The notes below the pieces were generated by a model. The model searched no databases and was not told where the DNA came from. It worked only from the letters and a program-made list of their open reading frames with translations. 5,012 nt of DNA, taken from Bacteriovoracaceae bacterium (GTDB lineage: Bacteria > Bdellovibrionota > UBA1018). Positions 1-5,012 of this stretch are shown here, one piece after another. The translations under genes and the position numbers were made by a program. The stretch is from assembly GCA_947446835.1 (NCBI GenBank), contig CANFHS010000175.1:1-5012 (forward strand), in the 5' to 3' direction. Every line of letters begins with the position of its first letter. The stretch's first letter is position 1.

Positions 1-204
1 AGGGGGCAGAAGGTAACACTCTAAAGCCTGGGATCAATCCACGACCTCAGTGCTGCCGGATTGCCGGAAAAAAATCACCTCAACGCCTGAAAGGATGAGC
101 CCAAAGGGCAAGGAAGACGAAAGACCGATGGACAGTGAAGCGCATAGCCCCGAAGAACGCCCTCTCCATCCTGAAGTCCCCACACCCCCAAGGTGCGCCC
201 ACCC
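1..204. other. Region without a supported gene
   Basis: This stretch is downstream of the minus-strand methyltransferase and looks less GC-rich than the rest of the window. A short plus-strand frame is open from the left edge to a TGA at 96-98, but its 31 residues have no recognisable motif, so a gene entering from the left is not supported. A 62-codon plus-strand frame starting at a GTG at position 50 runs into the methyltransferase 3' end and is rich in Pro, Arg and Glu, like a chance frame. The only structure of note is the hairpin plus A-run at 68-98, listed separately. Confidence 0.5.
68..98 (-). terminator. Possible weak intrinsic terminator after the RNA-modification pair
   Basis: Read on the minus strand, positions 98-88 (TCATCCTTTCA) can pair imperfectly with 82-75 (TGAGGTGA) around a GGCGT loop. 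The pairing includes two G-U wobbles and one mismatch. It is followed at once by seven T residues (68-74 on the plus strand are A). The position, roughly 110 bases past the methyltransferase stop, suits the end of the two-gene unit. The stem is AU-rich and interrupted, so this is only a candidate; Rho-dependent ending is equally possible. Confidence 0.3.
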
Positions 205-1191
205 CTACCTACCCCGAGCCACCAGGCCCTTCAGGTAGCGCGCTTCCGGGTCGCCGGCGCGGGTCGGGAACGTGGGCGGCAGGTCGATGCGCGACAGCAC
301 CTGGAGCTCCAGGCTCTTGGCGCGGGCGGCGCCCACAATCTGCGCCTCCATTTTTTCGTACGGGACCTGCGCCGAATTGATGGACGACACCAGGATGCCT
401 CCCGGCGCGAGCACGTCGAACAGCAGCTCGTGCAGCTTGCCCAGGTCCTTGGCCGTCGAAAAGCTGCCTTTGTTGCCGCGTGAAAACGACGGAGGGTCCG
501 AGATCACGCAGTCGTACTGCTGGCCTTCACGCTTCAGCCGCGGCAGCCACTCGAACACGTCGCCGAAGATGAAGCGCGACTCCACGCCCTGGAATCCGTT
601 CAGGGCCCAGTTCGATTCGGCCCAGCGGACGGTGGGCTTCGAAAGGTCGAGCGTGGTGACCGACGCCGCACCGGCAGCTCCTGCCGCGACCGACAAGCTG
701 CCCGTGTAGGCAAAGGTGTTGAGCACCCGCTGCCCCCGCAGGGCGGTCCGAAGCCAGCGCCGCAGCGGCAGGTGATCCAGGAAGAGCCCGGGGTGCCGCA
801 CCTCGCGAAGCCGGATGCCGAACTTCAGGCCCTCTTCCGAAACCGTGAATTCCTGGTCCGGGACTTCGCCAAAAAAAGGTTCCGGCACGGCAGGCACGCC
901 CTGGCGGGGCCGGCCCAGCCACACCCCCGACTTCAATCCGCGCCCGACCAGGAAATGGGCCACCGCCTTGCGGGTGGCCTGGCTGGCCTCGCGGCCCTTG
1001 CCTTCCCACTCGGTCACCCAGGCGTGCGCGCCAAACCGTTCGATGGCAATACCGGCCAGTTCGCCCGAGCCTTCGCCAGGCCCATGAAACACGCGAACGG
1101 CTTCATTGCCTTGAAAGGCAATGAGCCGCTCCCGCAATTGCCAGGCCTCCAGCAGCTGCTGCTCCTGCGGATCCGGACGGCGCGTGCTCAC
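205..1191 (-). CDS. Class I SAM-dependent methyltransferase, RlmI/RlmK-like (probable rRNA methyltransferase)
   Basis: The 328-residue protein matches the RlmI/RlmK type of class I (Rossmann-fold) methyltransferases, which modify 23S rRNA in the cytoplasm with S-adenosylmethionine. Visible signatures are the SAM-binding motif I NTFAYTG (158-164), the acidic TTLDLS (179-184), GDVFEW with an Asp (210-215), the catalytic-region motif IV SDPPSFS (231-237) and a C-terminal YLKG (319-322). Residues 1-120 hold a divergent, mostly beta-rich N-terminal part with no PUA domain that I can recognise. DPPSFS resembles the DPPTFS of RlmK more than the DPPKF of RlmI. The Cys expected near residue 270 in m5C enzymes is absent (SSINS), so an m7G-type or other target is likelier than m5C. 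An ATG 13 codons upstream is possible, but the GTG at 1191 is preferred: it overlaps the upstream stop as GTGA and has GGAGG five bases before it. The upstream pseudouridine synthase is probably translationally coupled. The family is secure; the modified base is not. Confidence 0.9.
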   Translation of the reverse strand: MSTRRPDPQEQQLLEAWQLRERLIAFQGNEAVRVFHGPGEGSGELAGIAIERFGAHAWVTEWEGKGREASQATRKAVAHFLVGRGLKSGVWLGRPRQGVPAVPEPFFGEVPDQEFTVSEEGLKFGIRLREVRHPGLFLDHLPLRRWLRTALRGQRVLNTFAYTGSLSVAAGAAGAASVTTLDLSKPTVRWAESNWALNGFQGVESRFIFGDVFEWLPRLKREGQQYDCVISDPPSFSRGNKGSFSTAKDLGKLHELLFDVLAPGGILVSSINSAQVPYEKMEAQIVGAARAKSLELQVLSRIDLPPTFPTRAGDPEARYLKGLVARGR

Positions 1192-1847
1192 CCCAGCCTC
1201 CCGGCCCAGGCGGCAAAGTCCGCGGGCCAAGGCGCTTCGAACATCCCCGCGCCTTCGGGCAATTCCAGGCGTGCCGCATGAAGCGCCACGCGCCCCACCG
1301 CAATTGGCGCAAGCCCGGGCCCCGGCGTCCAGACTTCCGGGCCCCCGTACTCGCGGTCACCCAGGATGGGGTGACCGGCCTTCGCGGCATGGATCCGGAT
1401 CTGGTGCCGCCGACCCGTCGAAATGCGGGCCCGCCCCAGGAAGGCTCCGTGTCCCTGCGCCTTTCGCTCGATGAGCGTCAGGCTGCGCTTGCCCTCGATG
1501 GGCGAGTCGCAGCGGAGCATCGGCAATGCGGGCTGCCCCTGGGCAATCAGATCGTATTCCTTCTTCACCCGGTGGGCCTCGAACCAGCCATTGGCCCGGG
1601 CATGGGCTTCGGGGTTCCGGGCAAAGAGCACCAGCCCGCTGGTGCCGCGGTCAATCCGATGCACCACCCAGGCGCGGGCGCCCCCCTGGGCTTCCACCCA
1701 GGCATGCAGCACCGGAGCCTTGTCCCTGGGATCGCGCCCCGGGATGACAAGCCAGCCCGCCGGCTTGGCCACCGCCCAGTAGTCGGGGGTCTGGCCCGCC
1801 AGGTTCGGAGCTTCGAAGGTCTGGGTTTCCCGGTTCACAACGATCAT
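1188..1847 (-). CDS. RluA-type RNA pseudouridine synthase
   Basis: The 219-residue protein is a RluA/RsuA-superfamily pseudouridine synthase, which isomerises uridine to pseudouridine in rRNA or tRNA without a cofactor. The sequence shows AVAKPAGWLVIPG (25-37), the catalytic motif HRIDRGTSGLVLFAR (63-77) with the nucleophile Asp66, VKKEYDLIAQG (94-104) with the conserved Lys-Tyr region, TGRRHQIRIHAAKAGHPILG (144-163) followed by DREYG, and VALHAARLEL (187-196). There is no N-terminal S4 RNA-binding domain; the catalytic domain begins almost at once, as in E. coli RluA, which is of similar length. Its target (23S rRNA, 16S rRNA or tRNA) cannot be read from the motifs. The ATG at 1847 lacks a clear Shine-Dalgarno sequence. 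The stop overlaps the GTG start of the downstream methyltransferase. The gene is divergent from the exported lysozyme-like gene. Confidence 0.95.
   Translation of the reverse strand: MIVVNRETQTFEAPNLAGQTPDYWAVAKPAGWLVIPGRDPRDKAPVLHAWVEAQGGARAWVVHRIDRGTSGLVLFARNPEAHARANGWFEAHRVKKEYDLIAQGQPALPMLRCDSPIEGKRSLTLIERKAQGHGAFLGRARISTGRRHQIRIHAAKAGHPILGDREYGGPEVWTPGPGLAPIAVGRVALHAARLELPEGAGMFEAPWPADFAAWAGRLG
1197..1201 (-). promoter_or_regulatory. Ribosome binding site that decides the methyltransferase start
   Basis: On the minus strand GGAGG lies within the last codons of the pseudouridine synthase gene, five bases before the GTG at 1191-1189. This spacing supports the GTG start over the ATG at 1230, and the GTGA overlap suggests that ribosomes finishing the first gene reinitiate on the second. 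Confidence 0.7.
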
Positions 1848-1867
1848 TTACCACGGATACGGGGCAT

Positions 1868-1896
1868 TTCCCACGGCGCCCACCGTCCGGTACACT
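1868..1896 (+). promoter_or_regulatory. Putative sigma70-type promoter in the divergent spacer
   Basis: TTCCCA (1868-1873) and TACACT (1891-1896) are separated by 17 bases. Each agrees with the TTGACA/TATAAT consensus at four of six positions. Transcription would start near 1903, giving a leader of about 15 bases that carries the AGGAGG site. The spacer between the divergent starts is only 70 bases, and I find no comparably good promoter pointing toward the pseudouridine synthase. The match is by eye and the organism's sigma preference is unknown. Confidence 0.4.
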
Positions 1897-1908
1897 GGGT
1901 TCAGCCCC

Positions 1909-1914
1909 AGGAGG
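1909..1914 (+). promoter_or_regulatory. AGGAGG ribosome binding site, unusually close to the ATG
   Basis: A full AGGAGG precedes the ATG at 1918 by only three bases (CTC). That is shorter than usual, but the strength of the match and the signal-peptide-like hydrophobic N-terminus directly after it support this start. Confidence 0.6.
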
Positions 1915-1917
1915 CTC

Positions 1918-2742
1918 ATGAACCCCTCAACCTGGATCTGGATCGGACTTGCCTTGGGATTAGCCACTCCCCCTGCTCGCGCGTCCGGGTGCGACCCCAA
2001 GATGCAGTGCTGCGCCAAGGATCGCAAAGGCCGCGAACACGCCGTCTCGGAACCGCTTGTTCACCTGCTGATCCGCGCTGCCCAAAAGCTCGACCTGGTC
2101 ACCCCGGCCCAGCGGCCCCGGGTGGCCGCCCGAGCCCTGGCTCGCGCGTTGGCCGAGTCCGGCGGTAATCCCACCGCTGTGGCTGACATGGACCGGCACA
2201 CGGCAGGCAGGCCCTTTGACTGGAGTTCACCGGACGCGGGCGGGCAACGCTGGAAGCGCGAAACCGTCCTGCTGAATTTGTCCCGCCGCTACCCGGTCAC
2301 GCACAATGAGCAAACCAACTACGGCATCTTCCAGCAATCCGTGGACACCCAGACCAACGACAAATCGGGCCAGAACCAGAACCTGGTTTCCTACTACCAA
2401 AACCTGATCCGCAAGCAGCCGGAGCGGGCCTGGCAGGAATGCGATTCGCAGAATTTCTACCAGCCCAAGAAATCCGCCAAGGCGTTCTTCGGGGATGCGG
2501 CCACTTGCCCAGCCCGCCTGATGCCCCGGTGCTTTGGAAGGCTCGTCATGCTCTGCCCGGCGCTGAACGCCGAGCTGGGCCTCCGGGCGTTGGTCACGAA
2601 TCCGGCCTATTACGAAAGAAAGAAGCTCACCCCCGCCTGTGAGCGTTACCTGCGGAGCCACCCTGATCTGGCGGAAAAGCCGTCGCCGCAAGGTTCCGCC
2701 ACGGCATCGAAAAACCCCGGCGCCGCCCAAAAAGCGGACTGA
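1918..2742 (+). CDS. Exported cysteine-rich protein with lysozyme/lytic-transglycosylase-like motifs
   Basis: The 274-residue protein begins with a hydrophobic segment (residues 5-19) ending in ARA (20-22), a plausible signal peptidase I site. Alternatively ASGC (22-25) is a poor lipobox that would make Cys25 a lipoprotein anchor. The n-region lacks Lys or Arg, which is atypical. The mature part contains ALAESGGNPTAV (77-88) and NYGIFQQS (134-141). These resemble the catalytic-Glu motif (ES.xNP.A) and the G-(L/I)-(M/F)-Q motif of SLT/lysozyme-fold enzymes, which cleave peptidoglycan; Glu80 would be the catalytic acid. In ordinary SLT domains these motifs are some 17 residues apart, whereas here the gap is about 56, so a large insertion or a divergent subfamily is implied. 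Eight Cys (25, 31, 32, 175, 197, 205, 213, 241) suit disulfides in the periplasm. The tail from 253 is low-complexity (Pro, Ser, Ala, Lys). Peptidoglycan hydrolysis is an inference from two short motifs; it could be an inactive relative. Confidence 0.75.
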   Translation: MNPSTWIWIGLALGLATPPARASGCDPKMQCCAKDRKGREHAVSEPLVHLLIRAAQKLDLVTPAQRPRVAARALARALAESGGNPTAVADMDRHTAGRPFDWSSPDAGGQRWKRETVLLNLSRRYPVTHNEQTNYGIFQQSVDTQTNDKSGQNQNLVSYYQNLIRKQPERAWQECDSQNFYQPKKSAKAFFGDAATCPARLMPRCFGRLVMLCPALNAELGLRALVTNPAYYERKKLTPACERYLRSHPDLAEKPSPQGSATASKNPGAAQKAD

Positions 2743-2760
2743 ACCGGTCCATTCCGGGTT
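2742..2760 (+). terminator. Small hairpin directly after the lysozyme-like gene
   Basis: AACCGG and CCGGGTT can form a six-pair stem with one bulged G around a TCCATT loop, starting in the stop codon. Only three T residues follow, so as an intrinsic terminator it is weak. It may merely slow 3' decay or be chance in GC-rich sequence. Confidence 0.2.
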
Positions 2761-2766
2761 TCCCTC

Positions 2767-2787
2767 CCAGACCTTGATGACGTCTGG
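2767..2787. repeat. Inverted repeat CCAGAC-N9-GTCTGG in the intergenic region
   Basis: Perfect six-base arms (2767-2772 and 2782-2787) flank CTTGATGAC. No T-run follows on either strand within a few bases, so a classic terminator is not supported. A dyad operator between the two plus-strand genes, or an attenuating hairpin, are alternatives. The arms are short enough that chance is possible. Confidence 0.35.
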
Positions 2788-2849
2788 AATCCTTGGGCTT
2801 TCCCCTAAAAATCTGAAGCCAAAGGCCTGCGGGGGTGTTAGTCCGCGCC

Positions 2850-3737
2850 ATGCGGTTTTTTCAGTGGGCCCTGATAGCCATCCTGCTCCCGCAGGCCGTC
2901 GCCTGGTCAGGCCCGGAAGGCTCAACGCACGCCGAGCTGGAGTGTACCCGACTCCGGCTGGACCGCGAGCTGACGCTCAACAGCGTCGCCAATATCCCGA
3001 TCCACACGACCGAGTTGATCCGCCAGTCGGAACCGGTACCCGGCTACGGCGTGGTGCGGAAGCTGAGCTTCCCGCTCGAAGCCGGCCAGAGGGTGGTGGG
3101 CCAGCCCGACGTCCGCGAAATCCGCGCCATGCTTCGCGAGGCCTACCTGACCCGGTACCTTGCCGACCAGCGCATCCGGGACAGCGAGGAGTTCGACCTG
3201 CGCCCCCGCTACATGACCATCTACATGGCCGAAAACTGGGTCGAGACCCAAGGCGACGGCCATAGCCTGGTCTACGGAAGGCCTCCCATCGGGACCAAAG
3301 GGTCCCGCAAGATGTGCGTCGACGCCATCGGCCACGACCCGGTCCGGAACACGTTCTCGGTGGGCGAAGCCAAAGGGCGCGACATCCTTCACGCCATCCA
3401 CCAGATCTTCGCCACCGTCGACGCCAAGAAATACGACGGAACCCGCTGGATCCGGGGCCTGAGCCAGCTCGACGAGCTGGTGATCGTGACCTGCGAACGC
3501 GAGGCCTTTCCCAAGTACTACTCCATCAATTCCGAGGGAAACCTCATGACGGCGTACCTGGGCGAGTGGGTCGAGGTCCGCATCTTCGAAGAGGCCCCCG
3601 GCAAGTACGGAATCTTTCCGCCCCAGCTGGCGCACGGCTTCAACTTCAGGACCGAGCCGCCCTTTGCCCTGCCGCCCCCGGCGAGCCAACCCTCCAGGCC
3701 CATCCGGATCCTCTTCACCCTGGGCCATGTGGACTGA
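2850..3737 (+). CDS. Exported protein of unknown family with a PD-(D/E)XK-like core
   Basis: I do not recognise a named family. The ATG at 2850 gives 295 residues; a GTG at 2835 would add five. The ATG has GGGGGTG about 12 bases upstream. Residues 1-18 form a clear signal peptide (MRFFQ, then a hydrophobic run, cleavage probably after AVA, 16-18). The mature part has a predicted helix around 88-110. Next comes MCVDAIGHDP (155-164), then TFSVGEAKG (168-176), a helix RDILHAIHQIFATVDAKKY (177-195), a strand LDELVIVTCER (207-217) and a strand WVEVRIFEEAP (240-250). An Asp (158 or 163) followed 10-15 residues later by E173-A-K175 at the end of a strand, then a helix and a strand, is the PD-(D/E)XK nuclease-type pattern. 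A signal peptide on such a fold is odd. The end is Pro-rich (269-284). The next gene begins 36 bases on and is probably cotranscribed. Nuclease activity is a hypothesis. Confidence 0.8.
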   Translation: MRFFQWALIAILLPQAVAWSGPEGSTHAELECTRLRLDRELTLNSVANIPIHTTELIRQSEPVPGYGVVRKLSFPLEAGQRVVGQPDVREIRAMLREAYLTRYLADQRIRDSEEFDLRPRYMTIYMAENWVETQGDGHSLVYGRPPIGTKGSRKMCVDAIGHDPVRNTFSVGEAKGRDILHAIHQIFATVDAKKYDGTRWIRGLSQLDELVIVTCEREAFPKYYSINSEGNLMTAYLGEWVEVRIFEEAPGKYGIFPPQLAHGFNFRTEPPFALPPPASQPSRPIRILFTLGHVD

Positions 3738-3773
3738 GCTTCCTCGCGGCTTCCGTGCTAAAAACCGGGAATC

Positions 3774-4364
3774 ATGAATCGCAAGTGGACGCTCCTCATC
3801 CTGGCGTTGGCGGTAACCGCCGGTGGCCTTTTTGCCGCGGGCTCGAAACCCGAACTCGACCTGCGCTTTGACCGCGAAGTGCACTCGACGCTGGCCCCCG
3901 AGCAGGTCCGCAAGTCGCTTTTCAGGGTCAGCCATTGGCCCGAGTGGCACTACGACGCCACCGGCGCGACCCTCGAAGGAGCAGGCCCCACCGGCGACCT
4001 GGCGGTGGGCTCGAAGGTCCAGCTGCAGATCGATCCGCGCGGGCAGCCCTGGCGGCGCTTTGCACTGGGACTGCGCGTGCTGGAGGCCGACACGACCCGG
4101 GGGCGACTGACCCTCCGGCTGGAGGACGACCCCAAGGGCAAGATTTCGGCGCAGCTGGAAGGCATCGAATGGAGCATCCAGGTCGAGCCCGATGGATCGG
4201 GATCACGCATCACGGGCCATCTGGTGGCCCGCACGCACTCCCGCAGAGGACGGTTCTTTGCGCGACTGGCCCCCCGGATCCTGATGAACCAGATTTTTTC
4301 GCCCAACCTTCAGAAGCTGGGCGGCCTGCAGACCGCTGACGGGCTGGAGCTGGCTCCCCGCTGA
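3774..4364 (+). CDS. Membrane-anchored or exported SRPBCC/START-like domain protein
   Basis: The 196-residue protein has a basic start (MNRKW), a hydrophobic segment (6-22) and either a cleavage site at FAA (20-22) or an uncleaved anchor. The rest fits the SRPBCC (polyketide cyclase/START-like) ligand-binding fold. It has a first strand LDLRFDREVHSTLAPEQV (28-45), the usual helix and H-WPEWH signature at 54-59, then LEGAGPTGDLAVGSKVQLQI (67-86). Alternating strands follow (97-104, 111-117, 131-138, 145-152) and a long C-terminal helix (158-182) that closes the cavity. Members bind hydrophobic ligands or act as small-molecule cyclases or hydrolases; no catalytic residue or substrate can be assigned here. 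Export is unusual for this fold, which is mostly cytoplasmic, but exported or anchored members exist. A weak GGGA lies three bases before the ATG. The stop TGA directly abuts the stop of the convergent metal-binding protein gene. Confidence 0.85.
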   Translation: MNRKWTLLILALAVTAGGLFAAGSKPELDLRFDREVHSTLAPEQVRKSLFRVSHWPEWHYDATGATLEGAGPTGDLAVGSKVQLQIDPRGQPWRRFALGLRVLEADTTRGRLTLRLEDDPKGKISAQLEGIEWSIQVEPDGSGSRITGHLVARTHSRRGRFFARLAPRILMNQIFSPNLQKLGGLQTADGLELAPR

Positions 4365-5012
4365 TCAGGGCACGGACTTGAGGCGTTTGACGATCTCGTC
4401 CCAAAGCTGCCGGTAGGTCCTGATGCCGCGAATTGAATCGACCTCGGCCGGAAGCACCACCCAGCGTGCGCCCGCCTGGCGAGCCACGCTCTGGGCCAAG
4501 GACTGGGGTTCGGTCGACTCGAGCAGGATGACCCGTGCCCGGCTGCGCTTCATCGCGTCCACGAGCTTCACCACCCGATCGGGGCTCGGAGGGATTCCAG
4601 GCCGCTCTTCGAGCGTGGCTTCGCCGGAAGCGCCGATCCAGGCCAGCAGGTAGGTCAGCCCCTGGTGGTAGGTCACCACCGATCGCCCCTTCCAGGGCTT
4701 GAGCTGGCTCTCCCAGCCTGCAATGGCCCGGGACAGCCCGTTGGCGTAGCTCTCGGCCCGCCCCCGGAACCCAGCGGCTTTTTCGGGCTCGATCTGGCCC
4801 AGGCGTTCAGCCAAGGCCCGCACCAGCAGGATGCCGTTCCGGGGGTCCATCAGGTAATGGGGATTGCCTGCGGGGTGCACTTCACCCAGCCCCGCTGCCA
4901 CGGAACCTGAAGGCACATCCCGAAGCGGCATCACGGTGGACGCATCAAAATCACGGTCCGCGCCCTTCTGGATGCGCGGATTATGGGAAGCCACCTGAAG
5001 CGGGGGCAGCCA
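4365..5012 (-). CDS. Metal ABC transporter substrate-binding protein (ZnuA/adhesin family), 5' part outside the window
   Basis: The frame stays open to the window edge, so the gene is partial at its N-terminus; 215 residues are visible and an internal ATG at 4994 is not the start, because the six upstream residues WLPPLQ continue the family pattern. The family comprises periplasmic or lipid-anchored receptors that deliver Zn, Mn or Fe to an ABC importer. Visible family features are WLPPLQMASHNP at the edge, HPAGNPHYLMDP (46-57) with the likely ligand His52, TYHQGLTYLLAWIG (114-127) with the likely ligand His116, GIPPSP (139-144), VILLESTEP (161-169) and a C-terminal VVLPAEVDSIRGIRTY (185-200). 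The last segment may provide a fourth ligand (Glu190 or Asp192). The canonical His-rich acidic loop of Zn receptors is not in the visible part. Metal specificity cannot be assigned, and the permease and ATPase genes are not visible. The stop codon abuts the stop of the convergent SRPBCC gene. Confidence 0.92.
   Translation of the reverse strand, partial: WLPPLQVASHNPRIQKGADRDFDASTVMPLRDVPSGSVAAGLGEVHPAGNPHYLMDPRNGILLVRALAERLGQIEPEKAAGFRGRAESYANGLSRAIAGWESQLKPWKGRSVVTYHQGLTYLLAWIGASGEATLEERPGIPPSPDRVVKLVDAMKRSRARVILLESTEPQSLAQSVARQAGARWVVLPAEVDSIRGIRTYRQLWDEIVKRLKSVP

Noticed and set aside
1..80. A possible tRNA-like stretch (GGGATCAATCC resembling a T-arm)
   Set aside because: No acceptor stem, D-arm or anticodon arm can be paired around it on either strand.
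99..109. GCCCAAAGGGC hairpin as a terminator
   Set aside because: It has only four pairs and a three-base loop, with no T-run on either strand.
1192..1230. N-terminal extension of the methyltransferase from an ATG at 1230
   Set aside because: The 13 added residues lie inside the pseudouridine synthase gene, and the GTG at 1191 has a better-placed GGAGG and a stop/start overlap.
1278..2168. A 296-codon plus-strand frame
   Set aside because: It lies opposite the well-supported pseudouridine synthase, crosses the divergent spacer and the next gene's start, and is Pro/Arg/Gly-rich without any motif.
2227..2925. A 232-codon minus-strand frame opposite the lysozyme-like gene
   Set aside because: Its composition is Arg/Gly-rich with no family motif, and the plus-strand frame has a ribosome binding site and export signal.
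2922..3950. A 342-codon open frame on the minus strand opposite the exported PD-(D/E)XK-like gene
   Set aside because: It is an antisense shadow in GC-rich DNA: it is dominated by Gly, Val, Asp, Ala and Arg, has no motif, and crosses two plus-strand genes that have signal peptides and normal composition.

Overview
The window is GC-rich bacterial chromosome with tight gene packing: one gene pair overlaps by 4 bases and another pair has stop codons that abut. Three consecutive proteins carry export signals, one of them a lysozyme-like enzyme candidate with many cysteines, and a metal-binding solute receptor lies at the right edge. This suggests a didermic (Gram-negative) bacterium. I cannot fix the phylum; high-GC Acidobacteriota or Bdellovibrionota-type lineages are guesses only. 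I see no insertion sequence, phage gene, CRISPR array, tRNA or rRNA.

Left part (1-1847, minus strand): about 200 bases without a supported gene, containing a possible intrinsic terminator, lie downstream of a two-gene RNA-modification unit. Its first gene (1188-1847) is a small RluA-type pseudouridine synthase. Its second (205-1191) is an RlmI/RlmK-like class I SAM-dependent methyltransferase. They share a GTGA stop/start overlap, so translational coupling is likely.

Middle (1848-4364, plus strand): a 70-base divergent spacer carries a plausible sigma70-type promoter and an AGGAGG ribosome binding site. Three exported proteins follow. The first is a cysteine-rich protein with transglycosylase/lysozyme-like motifs. 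The second is a protein of unknown family whose central region looks like a PD-(D/E)XK nuclease-type core. The third is a membrane-anchored or secreted SRPBCC/START-like ligand-binding domain protein. The last two are 36 bases apart and probably cotranscribed; the first is separated from them by 107 bases containing two small hairpins.

Right part (4365-5012, minus strand): the C-terminal two-thirds or so of a ZnuA-type metal ABC transporter substrate-binding protein, whose 5' end lies outside the window. It converges on the SRPBCC gene with no spacer at all (TGA|TCA).

The most interesting points are the exported protein with the D...E-x-K signature, the divergent lysozyme-like protein with an unusually long gap between its Glu and GIFQ motifs, and their arrangement as a run of exported proteins. 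No complete novel system can be demonstrated from this sequence alone.
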